Positions 30,485 through 39,800 of a DNA stretch of 64,000 nucleotides are shown piece by piece (within the stretch, counting starts at the first letter, position 1; each line of letters starts with the position of its first letter). Position numbers and translations under genes: made by a program. The DNA is taken from the NCBI RefSeq assembly GCF_013328345.1, contig NZ_JABULX010000011.1:49671-113670 (forward strand), written 5' to 3'. Source of the stretch: Marinifaba aquimaris. GTDB lineage: Bacteria; Pseudomonadota; Gammaproteobacteria; Enterobacterales; Alteromonadaceae. The notes under the pieces were generated by a model that was given only the letters and a program-made list of their open reading frames with translations, searched no databases and was not told the DNA's origin.

Positions 30485-33130
30485 ATGAAAAAACAATACA
30501 CGTCGTATGAAGAGACCATCGCGTTTTTAAAGCAAGCTATGGGCGAAGACCCCAATCTTATTAGGGTGCAAAGTATTGGTGATACATGGGAAGGGCGACC
30601 CATTATGCTAGCTACCATTTCCTTAGATGTTGCCTATGCTGATCACAAGCCTGCTTTGCTTTATACTGGGTCTATTCATGCACGTGAATGGATAGGTAAC
30701 GAGCTGGCAATTAAATTTATTGATTACATCATTAAAAATTATCGCTTTAACCCACTGTTACTATCGGCTTTAAGTAAAAATACACTCTACATCGTGCCTT
30801 GTCTGAACCCTGACGGGTTTGAATACTCAAGAACTCATTTTTCATTTTGGCGAAAAAATAGACGTAATAATGGCGACGGTAGCTTTGGTGTTGATTTAAA
30901 TCGTAATTTTGGTGTTAGGTTTAGGCGAGGCAAAGATAAGAGCGCTAATACCTATGGTGGTCCTGAAGCGTTTTCAGAACCTGAAACGAAAGCAATTAAG
31001 CATTTTGTTGAGAGCCATAACAATATAACAGTCGCTTTGGATTATCACTCACAAGGCAATGTGTTTTTTCCTGCACACAAATTTAACCATGAAGCCGAAA
31101 TTGATGGCACGGATTTAAATGTACTGTGTGCTAATATGAATGCTGAGATTAAAAAAGTGACCGGCAGGGTTTATGGTATCCATCGCGGTAAGCCACCAGT
31201 GAATTTAATTCACGGTAGTGGCCGTGAGTATTACTACTCCAGAGGCATATTATCTACGGTTGTGGAAGTTGGCACACGCAATATTCCTGACTATATGCAA
31301 AATATGTCACAAAGCATCGATGAAAATATTCCTGCTCTGATATATGCATTGTCTGAATCAATAAACTATTCAAATGCCGCGCCTAAAAGACCGGAGCAGT
31401 TTTCTTTTTCGGACATATCGAATAATGAAGTGACGCTGACTTGGCATTATGAAGATACCAGTGATGTTTATTTTGAGATATATCGCAGCTTTGAACATAA
31501 ACAAGCGTGTTGTGAACAAAATAGGGTGGCCATTACTCGCTCACTGTGTTTTACCGATGTTCAGTTAAAAAGTGGTCAAAAGTACTTTTACAATATTCGG
31601 GCCGTCGATCGTATTACGAAAATTAAATCGCCATTTGGCCAAGAGCTTAAACTCAAGACCTTATTGGCGAATGACGAATTTTCATTAACATTATTTCCAG
31701 CGAAAAAAGATGTCGGCTATGTCGCTGAATTTAGTGGAGAGAAAAACCCAGAACACTTTGGTTATAATTCGATGTTTATTGGCGTGAATAAGCGTCGCGG
31801 TATTTGTTATGGTGTGATTGCCTATCCACTTGAGAACCTGCCGAGCAATGCACAAATAAAATCTGCGTGTTTCTCTTTGTACCCGATGAACAGGGTTGCC
31901 GCTAAAATTGAGAATTATGGTGAATGGTCGATTTCAATTCTAGACCCAGAAGAAATCAGTGATTACACCAATTTCCAACAAGTTAAAAATGCGAAAACGA
32001 TTCATACTCTAGGCCATACCATTGCGTCAGATAAACTCACCCAAGGTATTTGGACTGAGTGGCGTTTGCGCGGGGTTGAGCGCAATGTACTAGAAAAATG
32101 TATCGCGAATAAAAAAATCATCTTTAGAATCGAAGGCCCAGATGAGTTGCCGTTAGGCAATGATTCACAAGTTATGCAATTTGATATTGGTTATGGCCCG
32201 TTTGGCAGCGGTATTCACTACAGGCCCAACCTTGAAGTGATATACACGTTACCACCTGAGCGAGTAGAGCTATCACCTGTGACCCTAAATACCATTTTTA
32301 AAGACTCAATAGAAATTGATAGATTGGCAGCAGGCTTCGATAGTGACGGTAATGTTGTTTATGGGCAGATGGCTTTTACTAGTGAGCAGCTTCCTGAGCC
32401 CGATAAAACAGTGATCACACAAGCGTATTTATTAATGCGCAACAAAAACGCACTGAGTACCAATCAAGATATTCGTTTTACCATTGAACTTGCACACCTA
32501 AAAGACTTGGATTATTTGAGCGTCAAGCAACGCGAAAAAATTGAATTTATTGGCTATGAGGTCAGTAACGATGTGCTGAAAAACCGATCTACTCATCACT
32601 TTATATTTGATAGTTATTGCAGGCAAGAACTGGAAAGGTTGCATGAAACGAATGAACCTTATTATTTCATTTTAAGGGCAACATCTGTATTTAAAGAACA
32701 AAATGCTTTGGTCAATTGGCATAACCTAGGAGATGAATACGAAGCGAGGTTAGTGATTGAATACATAAAACGCAGAAAGCATTCATTGCCTGCTCCGTCT
32801 GATGTCAAAACAACCATTGAAAATAATAAAGTTAAACTGACTTGGAAGAACCCAGACCATGAAGACTTTGTAGGTGCATATGTGGTTAGAAATCGTTTTC
32901 ACCCGCCGCGATCACCCCTTGACGGTGTAAAACTATACGGTGGAAAGGATGAATACACATTAGATAATTTTGGTAATGCCAATATCCCTAAATTCTATTC
33001 AGTGTTTAGCTATGATGAAGTCCCCAACTTTTCTCAGCCTAGCTGTGTACTTTATACGGTCAATGAAACATTAAACGTTGAAGAAGTGGAAGCTTTAGAT
33101 GAAGAAGCCTATGAGCAAAATGATGATTAA
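30485..33130 (+). CDS. Large M14 zinc carboxypeptidase with Fn3 and DNRLRE-like domains
   Basis: An 881-residue protein. Residues 1-290 are an M14 carboxypeptidase with complete machinery: zinc ligands His65, Glu68 (HAREW) and His188 (DYHSQ), substrate-carboxylate residues Asn139-Arg140 (DLNRNF), and catalytic Glu261 (VVEVGTRN). Residues about 298-385 form an Fn3-like domain. Two segments (about 390-600 and 605-785) resemble DNRLRE-type beta domains of surface proteins, and a last Fn3-like domain spans about 790-865, with an acidic tail. There is no signal peptide, which is odd for this architecture. It follows the ATP-grasp genes by 36 bp and ends at the terminator 33182-33222. Confidence 0.85.
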   Translation: MKKQYTSYEETIAFLKQAMGEDPNLIRVQSIGDTWEGRPIMLATISLDVAYADHKPALLYTGSIHAREWIGNELAIKFIDYIIKNYRFNPLLLSALSKNTLYIVPCLNPDGFEYSRTHFSFWRKNRRNNGDGSFGVDLNRNFGVRFRRGKDKSANTYGGPEAFSEPETKAIKHFVESHNNITVALDYHSQGNVFFPAHKFNHEAEIDGTDLNVLCANMNAEIKKVTGRVYGIHRGKPPVNLIHGSGREYYYSRGILSTVVEVGTRNIPDYMQNMSQSIDENIPALIYALSESINYSNAAPKRPEQFSFSDISNNEVTLTWHYEDTSDVYFEIYRSFEHKQACCEQNRVAITRSLCFTDVQLKSGQKYFYNIRAVDRITKIKSPFGQELKLKTLLANDEFSLTLFPAKKDVGYVAEFSGEKNPEHFGYNSMFIGVNKRRGICYGVIAYPLENLPSNAQIKSACFSLYPMNRVAAKIENYGEWSISILDPEEISDYTNFQQVKNAKTIHTLGHTIASDKLTQGIWTEWRLRGVERNVLEKCIANKKIIFRIEGPDELPLGNDSQVMQFDIGYGPFGSGIHYRPNLEVIYTLPPERVELSPVTLNTIFKDSIEIDRLAAGFDSDGNVVYGQMAFTSEQLPEPDKTVITQAYLLMRNKNALSTNQDIRFTIELAHLKDLDYLSVKQREKIEFIGYEVSNDVLKNRSTHHFIFDSYCRQELERLHETNEPYYFILRATSVFKEQNALVNWHNLGDEYEARLVIEYIKRRKHSLPAPSDVKTTIENNKVKLTWKNPDHEDFVGAYVVRNRFHPPRSPLDGVKLYGGKDEYTLDNFGNANIPKFYSVFSYDEVPNFSQPSCVLYTVNETLNVEEVEALDEEAYEQNDD

Positions 33131-33181
33131 ATAACCGAGGATATCAATTTAATTCATTGACTAACGTTTAGTTTTAAAAAT

Positions 33182-33222
33182 ACCGTTTTAATTAGTAGAG
33201 TTACATTTTAAAGCGGTTTTTT
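33182..33222 (+). terminator. Terminator of the ATP-grasp/M14 cassette
   Basis: Arms ACCGTTTTAA (33182-33191) and TTAAAGCGGT (33208-33217), with one G-T pair, are followed by a run of T ending at 33222. It closes the cassette before the cyclophilin gene. Confidence 0.75.
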
Positions 33223-33299
33223 AACACTTCTTAACTTTATCAAAGTAATTGGCTTGATTAATGTGTCTTTTCCAAGAAGTAACATAAATATACAAATAC

Positions 33300-34376
33300 A
33301 TGATCAAGCCAATCCATTCTATCAGCACAGTGCTGACTTCACTTTTCTTATCCGTATCTGCTCATGCAACAGTTGTCCAATTTCAAACTTCTCACGGCGA
33401 TTTTGAAGTGAACTTATTCGACAGCACCACGCCTAAAACGGTTGAGAATTTTATCAATTACGTTGAAGCGGGCGCTTACCAAAATGCTGTTGTGCACAGA
33501 AGTATGCCAGATTTTATTATTCAAGGCGGAGGTTTCCAGGCCCATTACGATACCGCTGAACAAGACGATATGATCACTGTGATTGAAACCAATGACGCCG
33601 TTGTAAATGAGCCTGTGTTATCGAATGTGAAAGGGACTATTGCCATGGCAAAATTAGGCGATGACCCAGACAGTGGTACGAGTCAGTGGTTTTTTAATTT
33701 AGTTGATAATAATGACGGCCTCGATTTTCAAAACAATGGCTTTACTGTGTTTGGCGTTGTTTTAGATGATGGCTTAGATGTACTTGAGAAAATTGCAGCC
33801 TTGCCAAGAGTGAATCTAGGTGGTGCATTTACGAGTACGCCAATGCAAGGTCTCAGTGAAGAGGAGCTTGAATCTGGTGAGGTGACTATCAATTTAGACA
33901 ACTATGTTGTCATTGAAAATATTGTGGTTGTCAATGATACAAAAGACACGTTTTTAGACTTAATGCCGCCTAAATATTCCAACCCAAGAACGATTGGCGA
34001 TACACTTCGTATCTACAAAAATGAAAGCTTCAAAATTCCGGTACTAAACAACGATACGGCCGTCGATTCTCAGTTTGATTTAACGAGTTTGGCTATCGTT
34101 GAACAACCAGAATTTGGTACTGCGGTTGTCAATGATGATGGCAGTATCACCTACACGCACACAGGCGAGGCAACTGCAACAGATAAATTTAGCTATCAAA
34201 TTGCTAATGATAAAGGCGAGCTATCAACAGCTGCAGAAGTATCGGTTGTCCTTGCTGATAAAGGAACCAGTTCGGGCAGCAGCTCAAGTGGTGGTAGTGT
34301 GGGTTATTTTTTAACTGGCTTATTAGCTTTGAGCGCTATCAGACGTTTACGCAGTAAACAAGTTAATCGCGATTAG
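33300..34376 (+). CDS. Secreted cyclophilin-type peptidyl-prolyl isomerase with Ig-like domain and GlyGly-CTERM tail
   Basis: A 358-residue protein. Residues 1-23 are a signal peptide (ending AHA). Residues 25-215 are a cyclophilin: VVHRSMPDFIIQGGGF (about 64-79), GTIAMAK and SQWFFNLVDN blocks. Residues about 240-325 are an Ig/cadherin-like repeat (PVLNNDTAVDS, GTAVVNDDGSITYTH). The end is a Ser/Gly linker, a hydrophobic helix (VGYFLTGLLALSAI) and RRLRSK, which fits the GlyGly-CTERM signal recognised by rhombosortase in bacteria with type II secretion. It should assist folding of secreted proteins at the surface. Confidence 0.85.
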   Translation: MIKPIHSISTVLTSLFLSVSAHATVVQFQTSHGDFEVNLFDSTTPKTVENFINYVEAGAYQNAVVHRSMPDFIIQGGGFQAHYDTAEQDDMITVIETNDAVVNEPVLSNVKGTIAMAKLGDDPDSGTSQWFFNLVDNNDGLDFQNNGFTVFGVVLDDGLDVLEKIAALPRVNLGGAFTSTPMQGLSEEELESGEVTINLDNYVVIENIVVVNDTKDTFLDLMPPKYSNPRTIGDTLRIYKNESFKIPVLNNDTAVDSQFDLTSLAIVEQPEFGTAVVNDDGSITYTHTGEATATDKFSYQIANDKGELSTAAEVSVVLADKGTSSGSSSSGGSVGYFLTGLLALSAIRRLRSKQVNRD

Positions 34377-34520
34377 TCACGCATTTAATGCGATAGAACT
34401 GCCTTGTTAAGATATCGGTACACAACATAAGTTACTAATTTTATTAAAAATTAGGGCTAGTATAAGTTAATTTTTACAATGGTAACTCATTAAAGAATCA
34501 GTAGCTGTTACAGCATCTTT

Positions 34521-36815
34521 ATGGAGTTACCTTTGTTCTGTAGACATTTATTCAAGTTGATCAAAGTCCGCTTTGTTCAGTTATTTTTCATTTTATTTTT
34601 ACCTATTTATCAGCAAGCTGCCAATGCAAAGGCTGATCAAACATTAGCTATCTCCACCTATACTGATGTCGTCCAATTAGATGGGGTGTTAGATGAACCC
34701 GTATGGCAAAAAGCCAATGAGCTCAATCTCAATTATGTGACGCAGCCGTTTGAAAATACGAGCGCGCCAGTCGCTACCCAAGTTTATTATTATCAAACTA
34801 CAGACCGTTTATTTGTTGCTTTTGATGCAAAAGACCCTAATCCACAAACAATAAGGGCGTTTTATCGTCCAAGAGATAAAGCCTGGGATGATGATTTAGT
34901 CGGTGTAAAATTAGACACGTTTGGCGATGCTAAATTGGCTTACCAGTTTTTTGTTAATCCTTACGGTGTGCAATTAGATGCCATTGAAGATGAAACAAAT
35001 GGCAGTGAAAGTGATAGTTGGGATGCCATATGGTCTGTTCAAACCAAAGTACACGATTTTGGCTACACCGTTGAAATGGCCATTCCGCTTTCTATTATGA
35101 ATATGCCTCCGGTTTCAAATAAAGAGCATCAGTTTGGAATTGAGTTTGTACGTTTCTATCCTAGGGAAGTTAGTTATCGGTTATCGCATATCAAAGATGA
35201 TCGCAACAATTCATGTACCTTGTGTCAAATGGCTCCATTAACTGGAATTCAAGCATCTGCATCACAAAATTTAACTTTAGTACCTTCTTTGGTGGTTTCT
35301 GAAACATCGGAGCGGGATCTTGACGAAACACGCGATTGGTCTATACAAAACGATGCTGAAGTTGGTTTAGACATCAATTATGCATTAAGTGCTAATACAC
35401 AATTGACCGGTACACTAAACCCTGACTTTTCACAAATTGAAGCCGATTCAGCTGAGCTGAGTATCAATGATACTTTTACCTTGTTTCTCGATGAGAAACG
35501 CCGCTTTTTCCTTGAAAACAACGATTACTTTAGTACTAACTTTGATTTGGTATATAGCCGAAATATCGCTGACCCAGACGCTGGTATTAAACTGACGAGC
35601 AGAGTGGATGATCATACTTTGGCTCTGATGGTGACCAATGATACTCAAACACAGATTTTATTACCCGGTAATACTGAGTCAGATGTTGAAACACTTGATG
35701 AATCATCAATTAACGCTGCATTTCGATATAGATACGACGTAACGGATGCTTTAACGATAGGAACCATTTCTACCCTGAGAGAAAGTGATAATTATCACAA
35801 TTATATGCTGGGTGTTGATACGCGTTACCGATTTAATGACCAAACAAAAATTGCTATCCAAGCACTTTGGTCTGACAGCTTAAATCCATTTTGTTTAACA
35901 GATACTTGCCAAGCATCAACGTTTTCAGACACGGCTTATCGAATAGACCTTGAACACAACTCTAGAGATTGGGAGTTTTATGCTATCCATCAAAATCTTG
36001 GCGAAGATTTTCGCGCTGATTTAGGGTTTGAAGAACAAGTTGATATTACGAAAAGCATTATTGGCAGCAAACGCTTTTGGTACCCCACTGAAAATTGGTG
36101 GAATGAAGTTGAAGTTTGGTCCGATTGGGATATTGCTCATAACATTAATGGTGAGCTTATCGAAAAAGAACTTGAAGGTGGTGTGCGTTTGAATGGTCAA
36201 CAGCAATCATTTATCTCTATGGGTACTGGGGTACGTGATAGGGTTGGCCCAAGGTTTAATGAAAACGATTTAAGCATTGATGGTAATACGCAATTATATA
36301 ACGAGGATTTTACTTGGCTTTGGGCCGAAATGAGGCCTGTAGCAAATTTATGGGTAGGGCATTTATTTGAGTTTGGTAATCAAATTGATTTTGCTAATGA
36401 CAGATTAGCTGAATTCTATGAGCTAAAACCCGAGTTAGATTGGGATATGACAGAGTATTTAAATTTAGAGCTTGTTCATGTTCACAAAAAACTTGAAGCC
36501 GATAATGCAGATGTATTTACGGCAAATTTGACTGACTTAAGGTTAAATTATCAATTTGATGTGAGGCACAGATTAAAAATTGCGGCTATTTACAGTAATT
36601 TTAGATTTAACCCCGATAATTATCAGTTTGAAAAACCGAGTAAAGAACGAAGCTTATCTACCCAGCTTATCTACTCTTATACCGTTAATCCAGGGACGGT
36701 CGTTTATTTGGGGTATGCCGATGGTGCCTATGACAATCCTGATGATGGTATTGACGGGCTAACGAAAAATCAAAAAAGTATGTTCGCAAAATTGAGTTAT
36801 GCTTGGCAAATATAG
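34521..36815 (+). CDS. CBM9-like/DUF5916 outer-membrane-associated protein
   Basis: A 764-residue protein with an N-terminal signal peptide (hydrophobic about 15-32, ending ANA). Residues about 45-225 resemble the family 9 carbohydrate-binding-like domain (LDGVLDEPVWQKA, VFVAFDAKDPNP-like and SWDAIWSVQTKVHDFGYTVE). The remaining 500 residues match the DUF5916 pattern, including TLNPDFSQIEADSAELSIND (about 298-317) and FLDEKRRFFLENNDYF, then beta strands of a probable barrel, ending in AWQI. Function is unknown; relatives are predicted to lie in the outer membrane and may handle polysaccharides. Monocistronic by spacing. Confidence 0.8.
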   Translation: MELPLFCRHLFKLIKVRFVQLFFILFLPIYQQAANAKADQTLAISTYTDVVQLDGVLDEPVWQKANELNLNYVTQPFENTSAPVATQVYYYQTTDRLFVAFDAKDPNPQTIRAFYRPRDKAWDDDLVGVKLDTFGDAKLAYQFFVNPYGVQLDAIEDETNGSESDSWDAIWSVQTKVHDFGYTVEMAIPLSIMNMPPVSNKEHQFGIEFVRFYPREVSYRLSHIKDDRNNSCTLCQMAPLTGIQASASQNLTLVPSLVVSETSERDLDETRDWSIQNDAEVGLDINYALSANTQLTGTLNPDFSQIEADSAELSINDTFTLFLDEKRRFFLENNDYFSTNFDLVYSRNIADPDAGIKLTSRVDDHTLALMVTNDTQTQILLPGNTESDVETLDESSINAAFRYRYDVTDALTIGTISTLRESDNYHNYMLGVDTRYRFNDQTKIAIQALWSDSLNPFCLTDTCQASTFSDTAYRIDLEHNSRDWEFYAIHQNLGEDFRADLGFEEQVDITKSIIGSKRFWYPTENWWNEVEVWSDWDIAHNINGELIEKELEGGVRLNGQQQSFISMGTGVRDRVGPRFNENDLSIDGNTQLYNEDFTWLWAEMRPVANLWVGHLFEFGNQIDFANDRLAEFYELKPELDWDMTEYLNLELVHVHKKLEADNADVFTANLTDLRLNYQFDVRHRLKIAAIYSNFRFNPDNYQFEKPSKERSLSTQLIYSYTVNPGTVVYLGYADGAYDNPDDGIDGLTKNQKSMFAKLSYAWQI

Positions 36816-36825
36816 CCAAGCATAA
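36797..36825. terminator. Hairpin spanning the stop codon of the CBM9/DUF5916 gene
   Basis: Exact 11-base arms (36797-36807 and 36815-36825) with a 7-base loop. The stop codon TAG at 36813-36815 lies inside. There is no T run. It sits between convergent genes and may act as a shared terminator. Confidence 0.5.
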
Positions 36826-36842
36826 CGTTAAGCAATGTTTCG

Positions 36843-39800
36843 TTAATGTACAGCAATCACTGATTTGAGTTTATCAATCTTGGTTACAGCAGACATAAAC
36901 TCGAAATCTTGTATATCGAGATAAATAGCTTCGACATCTGGCTCGATAAACGTCCCTATACTTGATGCTCTTAATTGCTCAGCTACATCGGTTGTACTAC
37001 TGTCCGCCCTTTGGCTTAATTGTTCAAGTTGCTCTAATAGCTGGTTAATTTGGCTGACATTGAGAGACTTCTCATCAGAGCTCTGTGCTTGATTATTCAG
37101 GCACATCTTCATTGCTTGACATAAATCTACTACTTGATCGCAAACATGTTGTATTTCTTGTGAGTCAGCTTGGTTTTGTCCAATTTCCTTTTCTAATCTT
37201 GCAGCTGTTTTAGCTATCTCAAGTGCACCTATGTAATTAGCATTGGTTTTAAGTGAGTGCATTAAACGATAGTACCCTTCATCATCGCCTTGCTCTTTCA
37301 TATCAGCTAAATCTTTATCTATTTTGTCGTTGTTAAACGTAAAATCTTTGACAAGCTCTACATAAAGAGTGTCTTTACCGGCAAGTTTTTTAATGGCTTG
37401 TTGTACTTCAAGTGCAGGTATATTACTTAGCTGGTTAATTAAGTTCGCATGTGGCGGTACATCGGGTTGCTGAGGAGGTTCAACTAATGGTGCAGACTGT
37501 ATCTTGGCGTGGTTGAGATACTTATTTAACGTACTGTATAAAATATCAGGGTCAATGGGTTTGGTGATATGATCGACCATACCTGCTTTTTTGCTCACTT
37601 CACTATCTCCAGCCATAGCATGGGCGGTCATAGCAATAATTGGTGTTTTGATATTCAGTTCATTAATAGCGATTTTAGCGGCAGTTAATCCATCCATTAC
37701 CGGCATTTGAATATCCATAAATACCAAACCGTAATCTTGGTTATCGGTTAGTTTTTGCAATGCCTCTTCACCGTTATTAGCGACATCAACACTGACTCCA
37801 AAATCCGATAAAAAGCCTAAAGCAACTTGTTGATTTAGCATGTTATCTTCAACTAATAAAATCTTACGACCAGTAAAATCAGCACGTTGTGGTTCTTGTA
37901 ACTGATAGATTGGATCGGTATGTACGGTATCAGTGGAAATAGATACTAGGTAATCAATCAAATAGCTTTGGTTAATGGGTTTTTCTAAAAAGTGTTCAAT
38001 ACCCATTGGCTGGGCTTGAGCGCGAATTTCATCTTTATCATAGGCTGATACCATGAGTACTTTGGGTATATCACTACTGAATTTTTCTTTCATTATCCTG
38101 GCGGTTTCAATCCCATCTAGCACTGGCATGCGCCAGTCCATAATAACTAAATCGTAAGGACTGCTGTCATTGATGGCTTGAGATATCTTATCCAGTGCAA
38201 TTTGACCATTCTCTGCGGTATCGGGTTTGATACCAGCAAATTGCAAGGCATCACACACCACTTGTCTTGAGAGGGCAATATCATCAACAACTAAAATATT
38301 CAGTTTAGATAGGACATTTTTAGAAATGAGCTGATTGTCTGGTGCGTTATTATTGACATCCATAACCACACTGAAAACAAACTCTGAGCCCTGATCGGGC
38401 TGGCTATATACCGAGATATTACCACCCATTAGCTCACAAAGCTGCTTACATATTGCAAGGCCCAACCCCGTTCCAGAGAACTTACGGGTGATAGATTCAT
38501 CAACCTGAGAGAAAGACTTAAATAGCTTATCTTGTTGGGCTCGGGTCATACCTACCCCAGAGTCTTTGACAGAAAACTTCAATTTTACTGTGTCATTTTG
38601 CTGTTCTGCTAAATGGACTTCAATTGAAATAATACCGTGATCAGTAAACTTAACGGCGTTAGAGCATAGGTTTGTGATGATTTGCTGTAAGCGCAGTGGA
38701 TCGCCTATCAAATGGTTAGGTACATTAGGCGCGATATAAGTGATTAATTCTAGGCTTTTTTCATGTGCTTTTAGGCTGACAATACCCACTGAGCGTTGAA
38801 TGATTGAATCAAGTGAGAAAGACACGTGTTCAATATCCATTTTACCGGCTTCAATTTTAGAAAAGTCTAAAATATCGTTAAGAATACCTAAAAGCGCTTC
38901 TGATGAATCGAGGATCTTCGATAAGTTAGTATGTTGTTCCTGATCTAATGGGGTTTTTAGTGTGAGTTTACTCAAACCAATAATGGCGTTCATCGGTGTT
39001 CGAATTTCATGGCTCATCTTGGCTAAGAAATCAGACTTCGCCATATTGGCATTTTTTAGCTCTGCGTTTTTAGATTGAATTTCTTGAGTACGCTCGGAGA
39101 TTTGACTTTCTAAGAATGTATACTGGTTGGCATTCATCAAAGAGATCGCTGCTTGAGATGCCAGTACCATGAGCATTTGCTCGCGGCTTTGATCAAATAA
39201 ATCGAGAATCAGATTATTTTCTAAATAAAGTGCCGCGATTGTTTTGCCTTGATGCATTAAAGGCAGACAAATGATCGATTTACATTGATGTTGATTGATG
39301 TAGTTTTCTTGCTGGTATTTAGGGTCAGCTATAGCATTACCTACATTGATCACATTACCACTTCTAACTGTCTGATTAAAAATAGCTTGTGAAAAATCAT
39401 CGCCCGTCATATCCGGTTTGAAGAAGGCTAATTCACCATCAATGAGTTTAGCCCCGGAAACAGCATCAAATTGATCATCTTTTTGGAAGAATAATAAGCC
39501 TTTTTGCGCACCAGCTGTTTCAATGGTGATTTTTAACAATGTGGTTAGCAGATCATCAAAAACGATCTCTTTTGCGATCACTTGTGACGCTTTAATAATT
39601 GACGCAAGGTCTAAACCTTCAAAAGAGGCATTATCATCTTTTTTAGCACTTAAAGCATTATGTGTTCCCAGCAGCTTTTCTTGCTCATTTTCTAATTGCT
39701 TGAGTTTTCCTTTTGCCCCCCATAAACCGTAATAATAACAAGCCTGTCGCAAATGATGTTCAGTTAAACTTTGTTGTTTACGCAGAAGGTAGCTCGCTGC

